From contig NZ_JAAGPR010000016.1 of assembly GCF_017104965.1 (NCBI RefSeq), positions 62,001-126,000 of the forward strand: DNA of 64,000 nucleotides, written 5' to 3'. Positions 42,442 to 51,617 of this stretch are shown here, one piece after another. Positions within the stretch are counted from its first letter, which is position 1. Each line of letters begins with the position of its first letter. Source of the DNA: Paraburkholderia sp. Ac-20340 (GTDB lineage: Bacteria > Pseudomonadota > Gammaproteobacteria > Burkholderiales > Burkholderiaceae). The notes under the pieces are model-generated. The model had not been told where the DNA came from. It saw only the letters and a list, made by a program, of their open reading frames with translations, and searched no databases. A program made the translations under genes and the position numbers.

Positions 42442-43776
42442 ATGCACGACATCGACGAATTCCTGAAGAAACATCACATCACCGAAATCGAAGCCATCAT
42501 CCCGGACATGGCCGGCATCGCGCGCGGCAAGATCATTCCGCGCAGCAAGTTCGAATCGGGTGAATCCATGCGCCTGCCGCAGGCCGTGATGATCCAGACC
42601 GTGACCGGCGACTACCCGGAAGACGGCAGCCTCACCGGCGTCACCGACCCGGACATGGTCTGCGTGCCGGATGCTTCGACCATCCGCATCATTCCGTGGG
42701 CCACCGATCCCACCGCGCAGGTGATCCACGACTGCGTGCACTTCGACGGCTCGCCGGTTGAAATCTCGCCGCGCCGTGTGCTGCGCCGCGTGCTGGAACT
42801 CTATGAAGCGAAGGGCTGGAAGCCCATCATCGCGCCGGAACTGGAGTTCTATCTCGTCGATATGAACAAGGACCCGGATATTCCTCTCGCGCCGCCGATC
42901 GGCCGCACGGGCCGCCCGGAAACGGGCCGCCAGGCGTATTCGATCGAAGCGGTCAACGAGTTCGACCCGCTGTTCGAAGACATCTACGAGTACTGCGATA
43001 TTCAGGATCTCGAAGTCGATACGCTGATTCACGAAGTCGGTGCAGCGCAGATGGAGATCAACTTCATGCACGGCGAGCCGCTGGGTCTGGCCGACCGCGT
43101 GTTCCTGTTCAAGCGCACGGTGCGCGAAGCGGCGCTGCGTCACCATATGTACGCCACCTTCATGGCGAAGCCGATGGAAAACGAGCCGGGCTCGGCGATG
43201 CACATTCACCAGAGCCTCGTTTCGGCGGAAAGCGGCCAGAACCTCTTCACGGGTGCGGACGGCAAGCCCACGGACATGTTCCATGCGTATATCGCCGGTC
43301 TGCAGAAGTACACGCCGGCGCTGATGCCGATCTTCGCGCCGTACATCAATTCGTATCGCCGTCTGTCGCGCTTCATGGCCGCGCCGATCAACGTGGCCTG
43401 GGGTTACGACAACCGCACGGTGGGCTTCCGCGTGCCGTATTCGTCGCCGGCTGCGCGCCGCGTGGAAAACCGTATTCCGGGCGTGGACACGAACCCGTAC
43501 CTCGCGATTGCCGCCACGCTGGCCGCCGGTTATCTGGGCATGACGCAGCATCTCAAGCCTACCGAACCGCTCGTGAGCGACGGTTACGCGCTGCCGTACC
43601 AACTGCCGCGCAACCTTGAAGAAGGTCTCACGCTGATGAGCGGTTGCGAGCCGCTGAACGACATTCTCGGCGAGAAGTTCGTGCGCGCCTACCTCGCGCT
43701 CAAGGAAACCGAATACGAAGCGTATTTCCGCGTGATCAGCTCGTGGGAACGCAAGCACCTGCTGCTGCACGTGTAA
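42442..43776 (+). CDS. puuA: Gamma-glutamylputrescine synthetase (glutamine synthetase family)
   Basis: The 444-residue protein is a glutamine synthetase-type ligase without the tail of GlnA. The beta-grasp N-domain contains IEAIIPDMAGIARGKIIPR, and the catalytic domain contains ELEFYLVDM, QMEINFMHGE, GSAMHIHQSL and NRTVGFRVPYSS. In this setting it joins glutamate to putrescine with ATP, the entry step of the Puu pathway. Homologues acting on other amines exist, so spermidine or similar substrates are possible. It is tightly followed by the transaminase gene. Confidence 0.88.
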   Translation: MHDIDEFLKKHHITEIEAIIPDMAGIARGKIIPRSKFESGESMRLPQAVMIQTVTGDYPEDGSLTGVTDPDMVCVPDASTIRIIPWATDPTAQVIHDCVHFDGSPVEISPRRVLRRVLELYEAKGWKPIIAPELEFYLVDMNKDPDIPLAPPIGRTGRPETGRQAYSIEAVNEFDPLFEDIYEYCDIQDLEVDTLIHEVGAAQMEINFMHGEPLGLADRVFLFKRTVREAALRHHMYATFMAKPMENEPGSAMHIHQSLVSAESGQNLFTGADGKPTDMFHAYIAGLQKYTPALMPIFAPYINSYRRLSRFMAAPINVAWGYDNRTVGFRVPYSSPAARRVENRIPGVDTNPYLAIAATLAAGYLGMTQHLKPTEPLVSDGYALPYQLPRNLEEGLTLMSGCEPLNDILGEKFVRAYLALKETEYEAYFRVISSWERKHLLLHV

Positions 43777-43794
43777 TAGAAAGGAGACAGAGCA

Positions 43795-45237
43795 ATGAAC
43801 TATCGGATCGACGCCCCCGCCAGCGCACTCCAGGAAGTGCCGACGACGTTGCGCGCGCAAGCAACGCAAGGCGCCCGCAGCACGGCCGAATATCGCGCGC
43901 TCGACGCGGCGCACCACATCCATCCGTTCTCGGACATGGGCTCGCTCAACAAGAGCGGCAGCCGTGTGATCGTGAAGGCCAAGGGCGTGTATCTGTGGGA
44001 CTCGGAAGGCAATCAGATCATCGACGGCATGGCGGGTCTGTGGTGCGTGAACGTGGGTTATGGCCGCAAGGAACTGGCCGATGCCGCGTACACGCAGATG
44101 CAGGAACTGCCGTACTACAACACCTTCTTCAAGACCACGCACCCGCCGGTGATCGAGCTTTCCGCGCTGCTCGCGGAGCTTTCGCCGGAGCCCTTCAATC
44201 ACTTCTTCTATTGCAACAGCGGCTCGGAAGGCAATGACACGGTGCTGCGCATCGTGCATCAATTCTGGCTCGCGCAAGGCAAGCCTTCGAAGAAGGTCGT
44301 CATCTCGCGCAAGAACGGCTATCACGGTTCGACCATTGCGGGCGGCACGCTCGGCGGCATGGGCTATATGCACGAGCAGATGCCCTCGAAGGTCGAGAAC
44401 ATCGTGCACATCGACCAGCCGTACTTCTACGGCGAAGCCGAAGGCAACATGACGCCGGAGGAATTCGGCCTCGCACGTGCGCAGCAGCTCGAAGCGAAGA
44501 TTCTCGAAGTGGGCGCAGAGAACGTCGCCGCGTTTATCGGCGAGCCGTTCCAGGGCGCGGGCGGCGTGATTTTCCCGGCATCGACGTACTGGCCGGAAAT
44601 CCAGCGTATCTGCCGCAAGTACGACATTCTGCTGTGCGCCGACGAAGTGATCGGCGGTTTCGGGCGCACCGGCGAATGGTTCGCGCATCAGCACTTCGGT
44701 TTCGAGCCCGATCTCATCACGATGGCCAAGGGCCTGACGAGCGGTTATGTGCCGATGGGCGCAGTCGGCCTGCACGATCGCGTGGCGAAGGTGCTGATCG
44801 AGAACGGCGACTTCAATCATGGCCTCACGTACTCGGGCCATCCGGTGGCGGCCGCCGTGGCCGTGGCGAACCTCAAGCTGCTGCGCGACGAGAAGATCGT
44901 CGAGCGCGTGAAGACGGACACGGGCCCGTATTTCCAGCAGCAGTTGCGCGAGACCTTCGCGAATCATCCGATCATCGGCGACATTTCGGGCGCGGGCCTC
45001 GTGGCCGGTCTGCAGCTCGCCGAAGATCCGAAGACGCGCAAGCGCTTCGCGAATGGCGGCGACGTGGGCACGATCTGCCGCGACTTCTGCTTCAACGGCA
45101 ACCTCATCATGCGCGCCACAGGCGACCGCATGCTGCTCTCGCCGCCGCTGGTGATTACGCGCGGCGAGATTGACGAAATCGTGTCGAAGGCGAAAAAGGC
45201 CATCGACGCAACCGCGCAGCAACTGGGACTTTCGTAA
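43795..45237 (+). CDS. spuC: Putrescine/diamine-pyruvate aminotransferase (class III)
   Basis: The 480-residue PLP enzyme belongs to the class III (omega) aminotransferases. Marks are YYNTFFKTTHPP, GSEGNDTVLRIVHQFW at the phosphate site, DEVIGGFGRTG with the PLP-binding Asp, and Lys312 in MAKGLTSGYVPMG as the Schiff-base Lys. It resembles SpuC of Pseudomonas, which converts putrescine with pyruvate to 4-aminobutyraldehyde. This gives a direct route beside the PuuA route. The start follows AAAGGAGA. Confidence 0.88.
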   Translation: MNYRIDAPASALQEVPTTLRAQATQGARSTAEYRALDAAHHIHPFSDMGSLNKSGSRVIVKAKGVYLWDSEGNQIIDGMAGLWCVNVGYGRKELADAAYTQMQELPYYNTFFKTTHPPVIELSALLAELSPEPFNHFFYCNSGSEGNDTVLRIVHQFWLAQGKPSKKVVISRKNGYHGSTIAGGTLGGMGYMHEQMPSKVENIVHIDQPYFYGEAEGNMTPEEFGLARAQQLEAKILEVGAENVAAFIGEPFQGAGGVIFPASTYWPEIQRICRKYDILLCADEVIGGFGRTGEWFAHQHFGFEPDLITMAKGLTSGYVPMGAVGLHDRVAKVLIENGDFNHGLTYSGHPVAAAVAVANLKLLRDEKIVERVKTDTGPYFQQQLRETFANHPIIGDISGAGLVAGLQLAEDPKTRKRFANGGDVGTICRDFCFNGNLIMRATGDRMLLSPPLVITRGEIDEIVSKAKKAIDATAQQLGLS

Positions 45238-45316
45238 CGCTGCTTCTGTTAGGGCCGGCGGCGCACAACGGGGTGCGGGCGCCGCCCGCCGACTTTCATC
45301 ATCTGGGGAAATCAAC

Positions 45317-46432
45317 ATGAGTGTCAGACATCTTCGTCATGCCGTCGCACTGGCCGCGCTCGCAGTTTGCGCGGGTCTCACGGCGAGCCAGCCGGCTCGC
45401 GCCGCAGACGACTCATTGAACGTCTACAACTGGTCCGACTACATCGCGAAAGACACGATCCCGAACTTCGAAAAGCAGACGGGTATTCACGTCAAGTACG
45501 ACAACTACGATAGCGACGACACGCTGCAGGCCAAGCTGCTGGCTGGCAGCTCGGGTTACGACATCGTGGTGCCGACCTCGAACTACATGGCCAAGCAGAT
45601 TCAGGCCGGCGTGTACCAGAAGCTCGACAAGTCGAAGATCCCCAATCTGTCGAATCTCGACCCTGTGTTGATGCACATGATTGCGGACGCCGATCCGGGC
45701 AACCAGTACGGCGTGCCCTGGGCGTACGGCACCGACGGTATCGGCTACAACCAGGAAGCCGTCGAAAAAGCCCTTGGCGCCAGTGCTCCGCTCGATAGCT
45801 GGTCGCTGATTTTCGATCCGGCCAATCTCTCGAAGCTCAAGGGTTGCGGCGTCTCGTTCCTCGATCAGGCCGCCGACGCCTTTGCCGCCACGCTGCAATA
45901 CATGGGCAAGAACCCCAACAGCACGAATCCGGCCGACTATCAGGCCGCGTATGAAACGCTGAAGAAAGTCCGTCCGTACATCACGCAGTTCAATTCGTCG
46001 GGCTACATCAACGACCTCGTGAACAACGACATCTGCGTCGCGTTCGCCTGGTCGGGCGACGTGGGCATCGCTCACCGCCGTGCCGAAGAAGCGAAGCGTT
46101 CGTATCACATCAAGTTCACCAATCCGAAGGAAGGCGGCCTGCTGTGGTTCGACGTGATGGTCGTGCCGAAGGACGCTCCGCACCCCGAAGCCGCGATGAA
46201 GTGGATCAACTACATCTCGGACCCGAAGGTCAACGCCGCGATCACCAACGAAGTCTTCTACCCGACCGCCAACAAGGCCGCACGCCAGTTCGTGACGCCG
46301 GGCGTGGCACAGGACCCGACCGTTTATCCGGGCGACGAAGTCCTCAAGAAGATGACGCTGATGAAGCCAATGCCGGCCGAAATCCTGCGCCTCGAAAACC
46401 GTCTCTGGTCGCAATTGAAGACGGGCCACTGA
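45317..46432 (+). CDS. potF: Polyamine ABC transporter binding protein (PotF/SpuD-like)
   Basis: The 371-residue periplasmic protein has a signal peptide cleaved after ARA near residue 29. The PotF/PotD-type fold opens with LNVYNWSDYIAKDTI and includes YDIVVPTSNYMAKQI and VPWAYGTDGIGYN. It should bind putrescine or spermidine for the PotGHI transporter encoded next. The start follows TGGGGAAA. A 308-base gap separates it from the ATPase gene. Confidence 0.9.
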   Translation: MSVRHLRHAVALAALAVCAGLTASQPARAADDSLNVYNWSDYIAKDTIPNFEKQTGIHVKYDNYDSDDTLQAKLLAGSSGYDIVVPTSNYMAKQIQAGVYQKLDKSKIPNLSNLDPVLMHMIADADPGNQYGVPWAYGTDGIGYNQEAVEKALGASAPLDSWSLIFDPANLSKLKGCGVSFLDQAADAFAATLQYMGKNPNSTNPADYQAAYETLKKVRPYITQFNSSGYINDLVNNDICVAFAWSGDVGIAHRRAEEAKRSYHIKFTNPKEGGLLWFDVMVVPKDAPHPEAAMKWINYISDPKVNAAITNEVFYPTANKAARQFVTPGVAQDPTVYPGDEVLKKMTLMKPMPAEILRLENRLWSQLKTGH

Positions 46433-46740
46433 GCGCCTAACCCCGTCGGGATATCAGATAGACAACCGTCGACGAACGGCTGAATCCCGCAGGAGATGGA
46501 AGGAGACAAAGCGCGGATGAGGGATCGCTCGACCCCTCTCCGCCAGAAGTCCGCTGTTCGAAGTCCGGCTGAGCGCGCCGCCCCCGATTAACGACGACGC
46601 GCCAGTCTCCAACGAGCTCCGTTCGCAGTACTGACGTCCGCGAGTCGCTTTAGCGCCCCGTGCGGGACGGCTCATGCCTGCGTTTGTACGCGGCACGCAA
46701 GAACGGGCAGTACCGCGATCAGAAAGGAACCAGTTACATC
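46433..46740 (+). other. Intercistronic region potF-potG
   Basis: The 308 bases inside the pot operon show no clear terminator. A 24-codon frame (ATG 46517 to stop 46591) has AAGGAG 11 bases upstream and encodes an Arg/Pro-rich peptide. It may be a leader peptide, but the evidence is weak. Nothing else is recognised. Confidence 0.4.
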
Positions 46741-47892
46741 ATGAATTCGACGTCCCAAGTCAACGCCTCCGAAGCCGCTCGCGCTGCCGCGACGGCCAAC
46801 TCCCGCGACGCTTTCGTACGCATCGAAAACGTCGTCAAGAAGTTCGGCGACAGCGTCGCCGTCAATAACGTGAGCCTGAACATCGCGAAGAACGAGCTCT
46901 TTGCGCTGCTCGGCAGCTCGGGTTGCGGCAAGTCCACGCTGCTGCGCATGCTCGCGGGTCTCGAAACCGCCACCTCCGGCAAGATCTTTGTCGATGGCGA
47001 AGACCTCGCGACGCTGCCGCCGTATCGCCGCCCCGTCAACATGATGTTCCAGTCATACGCGCTTTTCCCTCATATGAGCGTGGAATCGAACGTCGCCTTC
47101 GGCCTCAAGCAGGAAGGCGTGCCCAAGAACGAAATCAAGGAACGCGTGGCCGATGCGCTCAATCTCGTGCAGATGAGCCGCTACGCGAAGCGCAAGCCGC
47201 ATCAGCTTTCCGGCGGCCAGCAGCAGCGTGTTGCGCTGGCGCGTTCGCTGGTCAAGCGCCCCAAACTGCTGCTGCTCGACGAGCCGATGTCCGCGCTCGA
47301 TAAAAAGATCCGCCAGAAGACCCAGCTCGAACTGGTGAACATCATCGAGAAGGTCGATGTCACCTGCGTGATGGTCACGCACGATCAGGAAGAAGCGATG
47401 ACGATGGCCAACCGCCTCGCCGTCATGAGCGAAGGCCGTATCGTGCAGATCGGTTCGCCCAGCGAAGTCTATGAGTTTCCGAATAGCCGCTTCTCCGCCG
47501 AATTTATCGGCTCGACCAATCTGTTCGAAGGCAAGGTCGTCGAGGACGAACCGGATCATATTTTCGTCGAAAGCGAAGACCTCGAAACGCGCATGTATGT
47601 GAGCCATGGCGTGACCGGGCCGCTGGGCATGCCGGTGGGCATTTCGGTGCGCCCCGAGCGCGTGCGCGTGACGCGCGAGAAGCCGGGTACGCCGCACAAC
47701 TGGGCGCGTGGCGTGGTCTCGGACGTGGCCTATATGGGCAGCTATTCGCTCTATCACGTGCGCCTGCCGGGCGGCAAGGTGGTGGTGTCGAATCTCTCCA
47801 GCTCGCAACTGATGAACGATGGCGCACCGGCCTGGAACGACGATGTCTTCGTCTCGTGGTCGCCGGCCAGCGGCGTCGTGCTCACGGCATGA
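46741..47892 (+). CDS. potG: Polyamine ABC transporter ATPase
   Basis: The 383-residue ATPase has Walker A (GSSGCGKSTLLR near 59), signature (LSGGQQQRVALARSL), Walker B (LLLLDEPMSALDKKIR) and a C-terminal TOBE domain (about 290-383). It powers the PotHI channel in the inner membrane. The start follows AAAGGAA. The frame is open further upstream but ATG 46741 is where similarity to PotG-type proteins begins. Confidence 0.92.
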   Translation: MNSTSQVNASEAARAAATANSRDAFVRIENVVKKFGDSVAVNNVSLNIAKNELFALLGSSGCGKSTLLRMLAGLETATSGKIFVDGEDLATLPPYRRPVNMMFQSYALFPHMSVESNVAFGLKQEGVPKNEIKERVADALNLVQMSRYAKRKPHQLSGGQQQRVALARSLVKRPKLLLLDEPMSALDKKIRQKTQLELVNIIEKVDVTCVMVTHDQEEAMTMANRLAVMSEGRIVQIGSPSEVYEFPNSRFSAEFIGSTNLFEGKVVEDEPDHIFVESEDLETRMYVSHGVTGPLGMPVGISVRPERVRVTREKPGTPHNWARGVVSDVAYMGSYSLYHVRLPGGKVVVSNLSSSQLMNDGAPAWNDDVFVSWSPASGVVLTA

Positions 47893-47908
47893 TGAGGAGG
47901 ATGACTAA

Positions 47909-48877
47909 ATGAGTTCCGTTCCCTCGACTTCCTCTTCCGGCGCGCCGCAAGGCGTAGCCCGGCGCGGTGCGCTCGCGCGCATCCTCTCGCGCTTCGTGCC
48001 GTCGGGCCGCAGCACTGTGATCGGCGTGCCGTTCATCTGGCTCGCGCTGTTCTTTGCGCTGCCTTTCGTGCTGGTGCTCAAGATCAGCTTCGCCGATCAG
48101 GTCATGGGCATTCCGCCCTACTCGAACCTGGTCGAGATGAAGGACGGCATGGTGCATCTCGCCCTGCAGCTTTCGCACTATGCGTTCCTGCTGCAGGACA
48201 GCCTCTATATCGCCACCTATATCAGCTCGCTGAAGATGGCAGCGGTATCGACGTTCTTCTGTCTGCTGATTGGTTATCCCATCGCCTACTACATTGCGCG
48301 CTCGAATCCCGCCACGCGCAATCTGCTGATGATGGGCGTGATGCTGCCTTTCTGGACCTCGTTCCTGATTCGCGTCTATGCGTGGATCGGCATTCTCAAG
48401 GACGACGGCCTGCTCAATCACGCGCTGATTGCCATCGGCCTGATTCATTCGCCGCTGCGCCTTTATCACAGCGATGCGGGTGTCTATATCGGCATGGTCT
48501 ATTCGTATCTGCCGTTCATGGTGATGCCGCTTTACGCGCACCTCTGCAAGATGGATCTCACGCTGCTCGAAGCCGCGTATGACCTGGGTGCGAAGCCGTG
48601 GGTGGCGTTCACGCAGATCACGCTGCCGCTGTCCAAGAACGGGATTATCGCGGGCAGCCTGCTCGTGTTCATTCCGGCGGTGGGCGAATACGTGATTCCC
48701 GAACTGCTCGGCGGCGCGGACACGCTCATGATCGGCCGCGTCATGTGGGACGAGTTCTTCAACAACATGGACTGGCCGATGGCCTCCGCCGTCACCGTCG
48801 CCATGGTGCTGCTGCTGCTCGTGCCGATGGCCGTCTTTCAGTACTACCAGGTCAAGGAACTGGAGGAAAGCAAATGA
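47909..48877 (+). CDS. potH: Polyamine ABC transporter permease
   Basis: The 322-residue inner-membrane protein has six spans and a long N-terminal hydrophilic lead. The EAA-type loop LEAAYDLGAKPWVAFTQITL lies near residue 218 and contacts PotG. It forms the channel with PotI. The stop overlaps the potI start by four bases (ATGA), so the two are translationally coupled. Confidence 0.91.
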   Translation: MSSVPSTSSSGAPQGVARRGALARILSRFVPSGRSTVIGVPFIWLALFFALPFVLVLKISFADQVMGIPPYSNLVEMKDGMVHLALQLSHYAFLLQDSLYIATYISSLKMAAVSTFFCLLIGYPIAYYIARSNPATRNLLMMGVMLPFWTSFLIRVYAWIGILKDDGLLNHALIAIGLIHSPLRLYHSDAGVYIGMVYSYLPFMVMPLYAHLCKMDLTLLEAAYDLGAKPWVAFTQITLPLSKNGIIAGSLLVFIPAVGEYVIPELLGGADTLMIGRVMWDEFFNNMDWPMASAVTVAMVLLLLVPMAVFQYYQVKELEESK

Positions 48878-49785
48878 TCAAGCCCAATCGCGCGATTTCC
48901 ACCAGTGTTCTCACACTCGGCTTTCTGTTTCTGTATATCCCGATCATCAGTCTCGTTGTTTATTCATTCAACGAATCGAAACTGGTCACGGTGTGGTCGG
49001 GCTTTTCGCTCAAGTGGTATGCAGCGCTGCTGCAGGATGACGAGCTGCTTTCGGCGGCGTGGCTCTCGCTGAAGATCGGTCTGATGACGGCGTTTGCTTC
49101 GGTTGTGATCGGTACGTGGGCGGGTTTTGTGCTTGCCCGCATGGGTCGATTCCGTGGCTTCACGCTCTACACCGGCATGATCAACGCCCCGCTGGTGATT
49201 CCTGAAGTGATTCAGGGCATCTCGCTGCTGCTGCTTTTCGTGGCCCTTCAGCAGATGATCGGCTGGCCCGCCGGGCGCGGCATTCTCACGATCTGGATCG
49301 GTCACGTGATGCTGTGCGTGTCGTATGTGGCGATCATCGTGCAGTCGCGGGTGAAGGAGATGAACAAGTCGCTCGAAGAGGCCGCGCTCGATCTGGGCGC
49401 CACGCCGCTGAAGGTGTTTTTCGTCATCACATTGCCGCTGATCTCGCAAGCGCTGCTGTCGGGCTGGCTGCTCTCGTTCACGCTCTCCATCGACGATCTG
49501 GTGCTCTCCGCGTTCCTTTCGGGCCCGGGCTCGACGACGCTGCCGCTCGTGGTGTTCTCGCGTGTGCGTCTCGGTCTGAACCCGGAAATGAATGCGCTCG
49601 CCACGCTCTTTATCTCGGCCGTGACGATTGGCGTGATCGCCGTGAATCAGTTGATGAGTGCGCGGGAAAAGAAACGCATGCGCGATATGCAAATGGCGTT
49701 TGCGCTGCCCGACCCGGCCGAAACCGCAACGGCTGGCGCGCCGCCCGGTGCAGTGGGCGCGCCGATCGGCCGCCGCGCTGCGTGA
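48874..49785 (+). CDS. potI: Polyamine ABC transporter permease
   Basis: The 303-residue inner-membrane protein has six spans. FNESKLVTVWSGFSLKWY in the first periplasmic loop and the EAA loop EEAALDLGATPLKVFFVITL near residue 170 are typical of PotI/PotC. The C-terminal 35 residues are hydrophilic and Ala/Gly-rich, longer than in E. coli PotI. It completes the importer. The start follows GGAGGAAA inside the end of potH. Confidence 0.91.
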   Translation: MIKPNRAISTSVLTLGFLFLYIPIISLVVYSFNESKLVTVWSGFSLKWYAALLQDDELLSAAWLSLKIGLMTAFASVVIGTWAGFVLARMGRFRGFTLYTGMINAPLVIPEVIQGISLLLLFVALQQMIGWPAGRGILTIWIGHVMLCVSYVAIIVQSRVKEMNKSLEEAALDLGATPLKVFFVITLPLISQALLSGWLLSFTLSIDDLVLSAFLSGPGSTTLPLVVFSRVRLGLNPEMNALATLFISAVTIGVIAVNQLMSAREKKRMRDMQMAFALPDPAETATAGAPPGAVGAPIGRRAA

Positions 49786-49818
49786 TTGCTGAATCGCGAG
49801 TCTGACTAGCTAGAAATA

Positions 49819-49845
49819 CGGCACGCGTCGCGATGACGCGTGCCG
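49819..49845. terminator. Hairpin after potI
   Basis: CGGCACGCGTC pairs perfectly with GACGCGTGCCG around a 5-base loop. The tail is CAATAAAA without a T tract on the plus strand, so it may only stabilise the pot message or terminate weakly. Confidence 0.45.
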
Positions 49846-49938
49846 CAATAAAACGGCCAGCAGTACAGAACAGCACCATTGCAATAGAAGAACTACGTGT
49901 CGAAACGCCTGCAATACCGACCCATAAGGAGAATGTCG

Positions 49939-51546
49939 ATGAAGAAGAAGTTAATCTGTCTGCTGGTGGCCGGGGCACTGCCGGGGCTCGCATTCGCGGA
50001 CTCGACCAGCGATCAGATCAAGGCCCTGCAGCAGCAGTTGAATGCCCTGCAAAAAGAGGTGAAATCGCTCAAGAGCGAACTCGCCGGATCGAAGACCACG
50101 GCAAAGGGTTCGTCGAAGCTGGCTATTGCGCCCGCCGCCGCAGCGTCGGGAGCCACGACCACGGCGGCCGCGCCTGAAGTCGACATCTCCTCGCCCGATT
50201 ACGGCAAGGCGCCTGCGCATCTGACCAACGACGATGTGGACTCGATGAAGCAGCAGATCGCGAGCCAGCAATTGAAGGTCGATTCGCTTTCGGATGCCGC
50301 CTCGACCGGCCCGATCGCAGGTCTGTCGATCACCGGTTATATCGACCCGTCGTATATCTATAACCGCGCGGCAGGCTCTTCGTCGTTCCTGTTCGCGAAC
50401 CACGAAAGCTCGTACAACTACTTCAACAGCACGTTCGGCGATCTCTACCTCGACATCAAGAAGACGTTCGGTGTCGGCCCGATGGCGCCGTCGGCTGAAA
50501 TCACGCTCATGCCCAACCGCGGCAACGGCATCACGCTGCTGGCCAACGAGCATGGCGACATCGGCAACAACATCCTGAACACGGCGGTCGTCACGGTGCC
50601 GATCACCGCGACGCAGACCTTCGTGGCCGGTTTGATGCCGAGCTTCGGCGGTTACGAGGTGCAGCAGTCGAACCAGATGCTGACCCTCACCCACAACCTG
50701 CTGTACGACTTCTCGGACCCGGGCAGCTACGTGGGCGTGGGCTGGAATTACACGCCGGACGGCAGCCAGTGGGCCTTCAAGTTCATGCTGGGTAACGAGC
50801 AATACCGCACGTATGGCTCGGTCACGCAGACCGGCACGAACGCGCTGGGCGACCCGATCACCACGAGCAACAAGATCCCGACCTTCACGGCGCGCGCGGA
50901 TTACACGATGTCGAGCGCACTCGATATCGGCGGCTCGATCAATATCGGTCGTCAGACGCTGTCGAGCGCCACCGATTCGACGACGGGTCAGGTGGTCTAC
51001 GGTCCGGGCGGTCAGGCCACGAGTTCGGGCGGCTACTTCTTCTTTGGCGAAGTCGACGCGAGCTACACCGCAGCCGACATCCAGTACAACGCCGAAGTCG
51101 ATTACGGCCAGCAGCAGCGCGCGGCGTACAACGGCGGCAACGCGCAGTGGTACGGCTTCTCGCTGCTCGCGCACCGCAAGTTCAATGCGCCGGTGGTGGG
51201 CCGTATGGGCGTAACCGCCCGTTACGACCTGCTCGTGGATAGCAAGAACGGCGGCGGCGGTGGTGGCGTGGCGCTCAACGGCAACGGTATGGACCCGTAC
51301 AACGGCTTCGGCATTGGTGCGGACTGCCTGGCAAATTCGGAAGCCAATGGCGGCCTGGGCTTCCAGTGCAAGGGCGCCGTGCGTCAGGACGTAGCGCTCG
51401 ACCTGCTGTTCTACCCGACCCAGCAGATCACGGTGAAGGTCGAATATCGCCACGACTGGGCTTCGCAGAACGTGTTCCTGCGTAACGACGGCTCGTACAG
51501 CAAGAGCAATGACTTGCTGGGAGCGCAGTTCATCTACTCGTTCTAA
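49939..51546 (+). CDS. DUF3138 protein, probable outer-membrane porin-like channel
   Basis: The 535-residue protein has a signal peptide ending LAFA near residue 20. A short coiled coil (about 26-50, IKALQQQLNALQKEVKSLK) and an Ala-rich linker lead to a long region of alternating polar and hydrophobic strands with many Gly, Tyr and Asn, ending in aromatic FIYSF, the C-terminal Phe common in beta-barrel proteins. I recall this as DUF3138, found in Burkholderiales. By position it may let polyamines cross the outer membrane. ATG 49939 is preferred because AAGGAG lies eight bases before it. Confidence 0.75.
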   Translation: MKKKLICLLVAGALPGLAFADSTSDQIKALQQQLNALQKEVKSLKSELAGSKTTAKGSSKLAIAPAAAASGATTTAAAPEVDISSPDYGKAPAHLTNDDVDSMKQQIASQQLKVDSLSDAASTGPIAGLSITGYIDPSYIYNRAAGSSSFLFANHESSYNYFNSTFGDLYLDIKKTFGVGPMAPSAEITLMPNRGNGITLLANEHGDIGNNILNTAVVTVPITATQTFVAGLMPSFGGYEVQQSNQMLTLTHNLLYDFSDPGSYVGVGWNYTPDGSQWAFKFMLGNEQYRTYGSVTQTGTNALGDPITTSNKIPTFTARADYTMSSALDIGGSINIGRQTLSSATDSTTGQVVYGPGGQATSSGGYFFFGEVDASYTAADIQYNAEVDYGQQQRAAYNGGNAQWYGFSLLAHRKFNAPVVGRMGVTARYDLLVDSKNGGGGGGVALNGNGMDPYNGFGIGADCLANSEANGGLGFQCKGAVRQDVALDLLFYPTQQITVKVEYRHDWASQNVFLRNDGSYSKSNDLLGAQFIYSF

Positions 51547-51555
51547 GGAGTGGAG

Positions 51556-51600
51556 AGCGGGCGGCGCGCCTGCGGAACTTCCGCATCGCCGCCCGCTTTA
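51556..51600 (+). terminator. Terminator hairpin after the DUF3138 gene
   Basis: An 11-bp perfect outer stem (51556-51566 with 51587-51597) encloses a second stem TGCGGAA/TTCCGCA, followed by TTATTTCAT. It may reduce transcription into the oxidase genes. Confidence 0.65.
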
Positions 51601-51617
51601 TTTCATACGTCTTTTCT

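Noticed and set aside
42307..45318. Open frame of about 1000 codons on the minus strand across puuA and spuC
   Set aside because: It is the antisense shadow of two well-supported enzymes in GC-rich DNA; its translation is Arg/His/Val-rich without any known motif.
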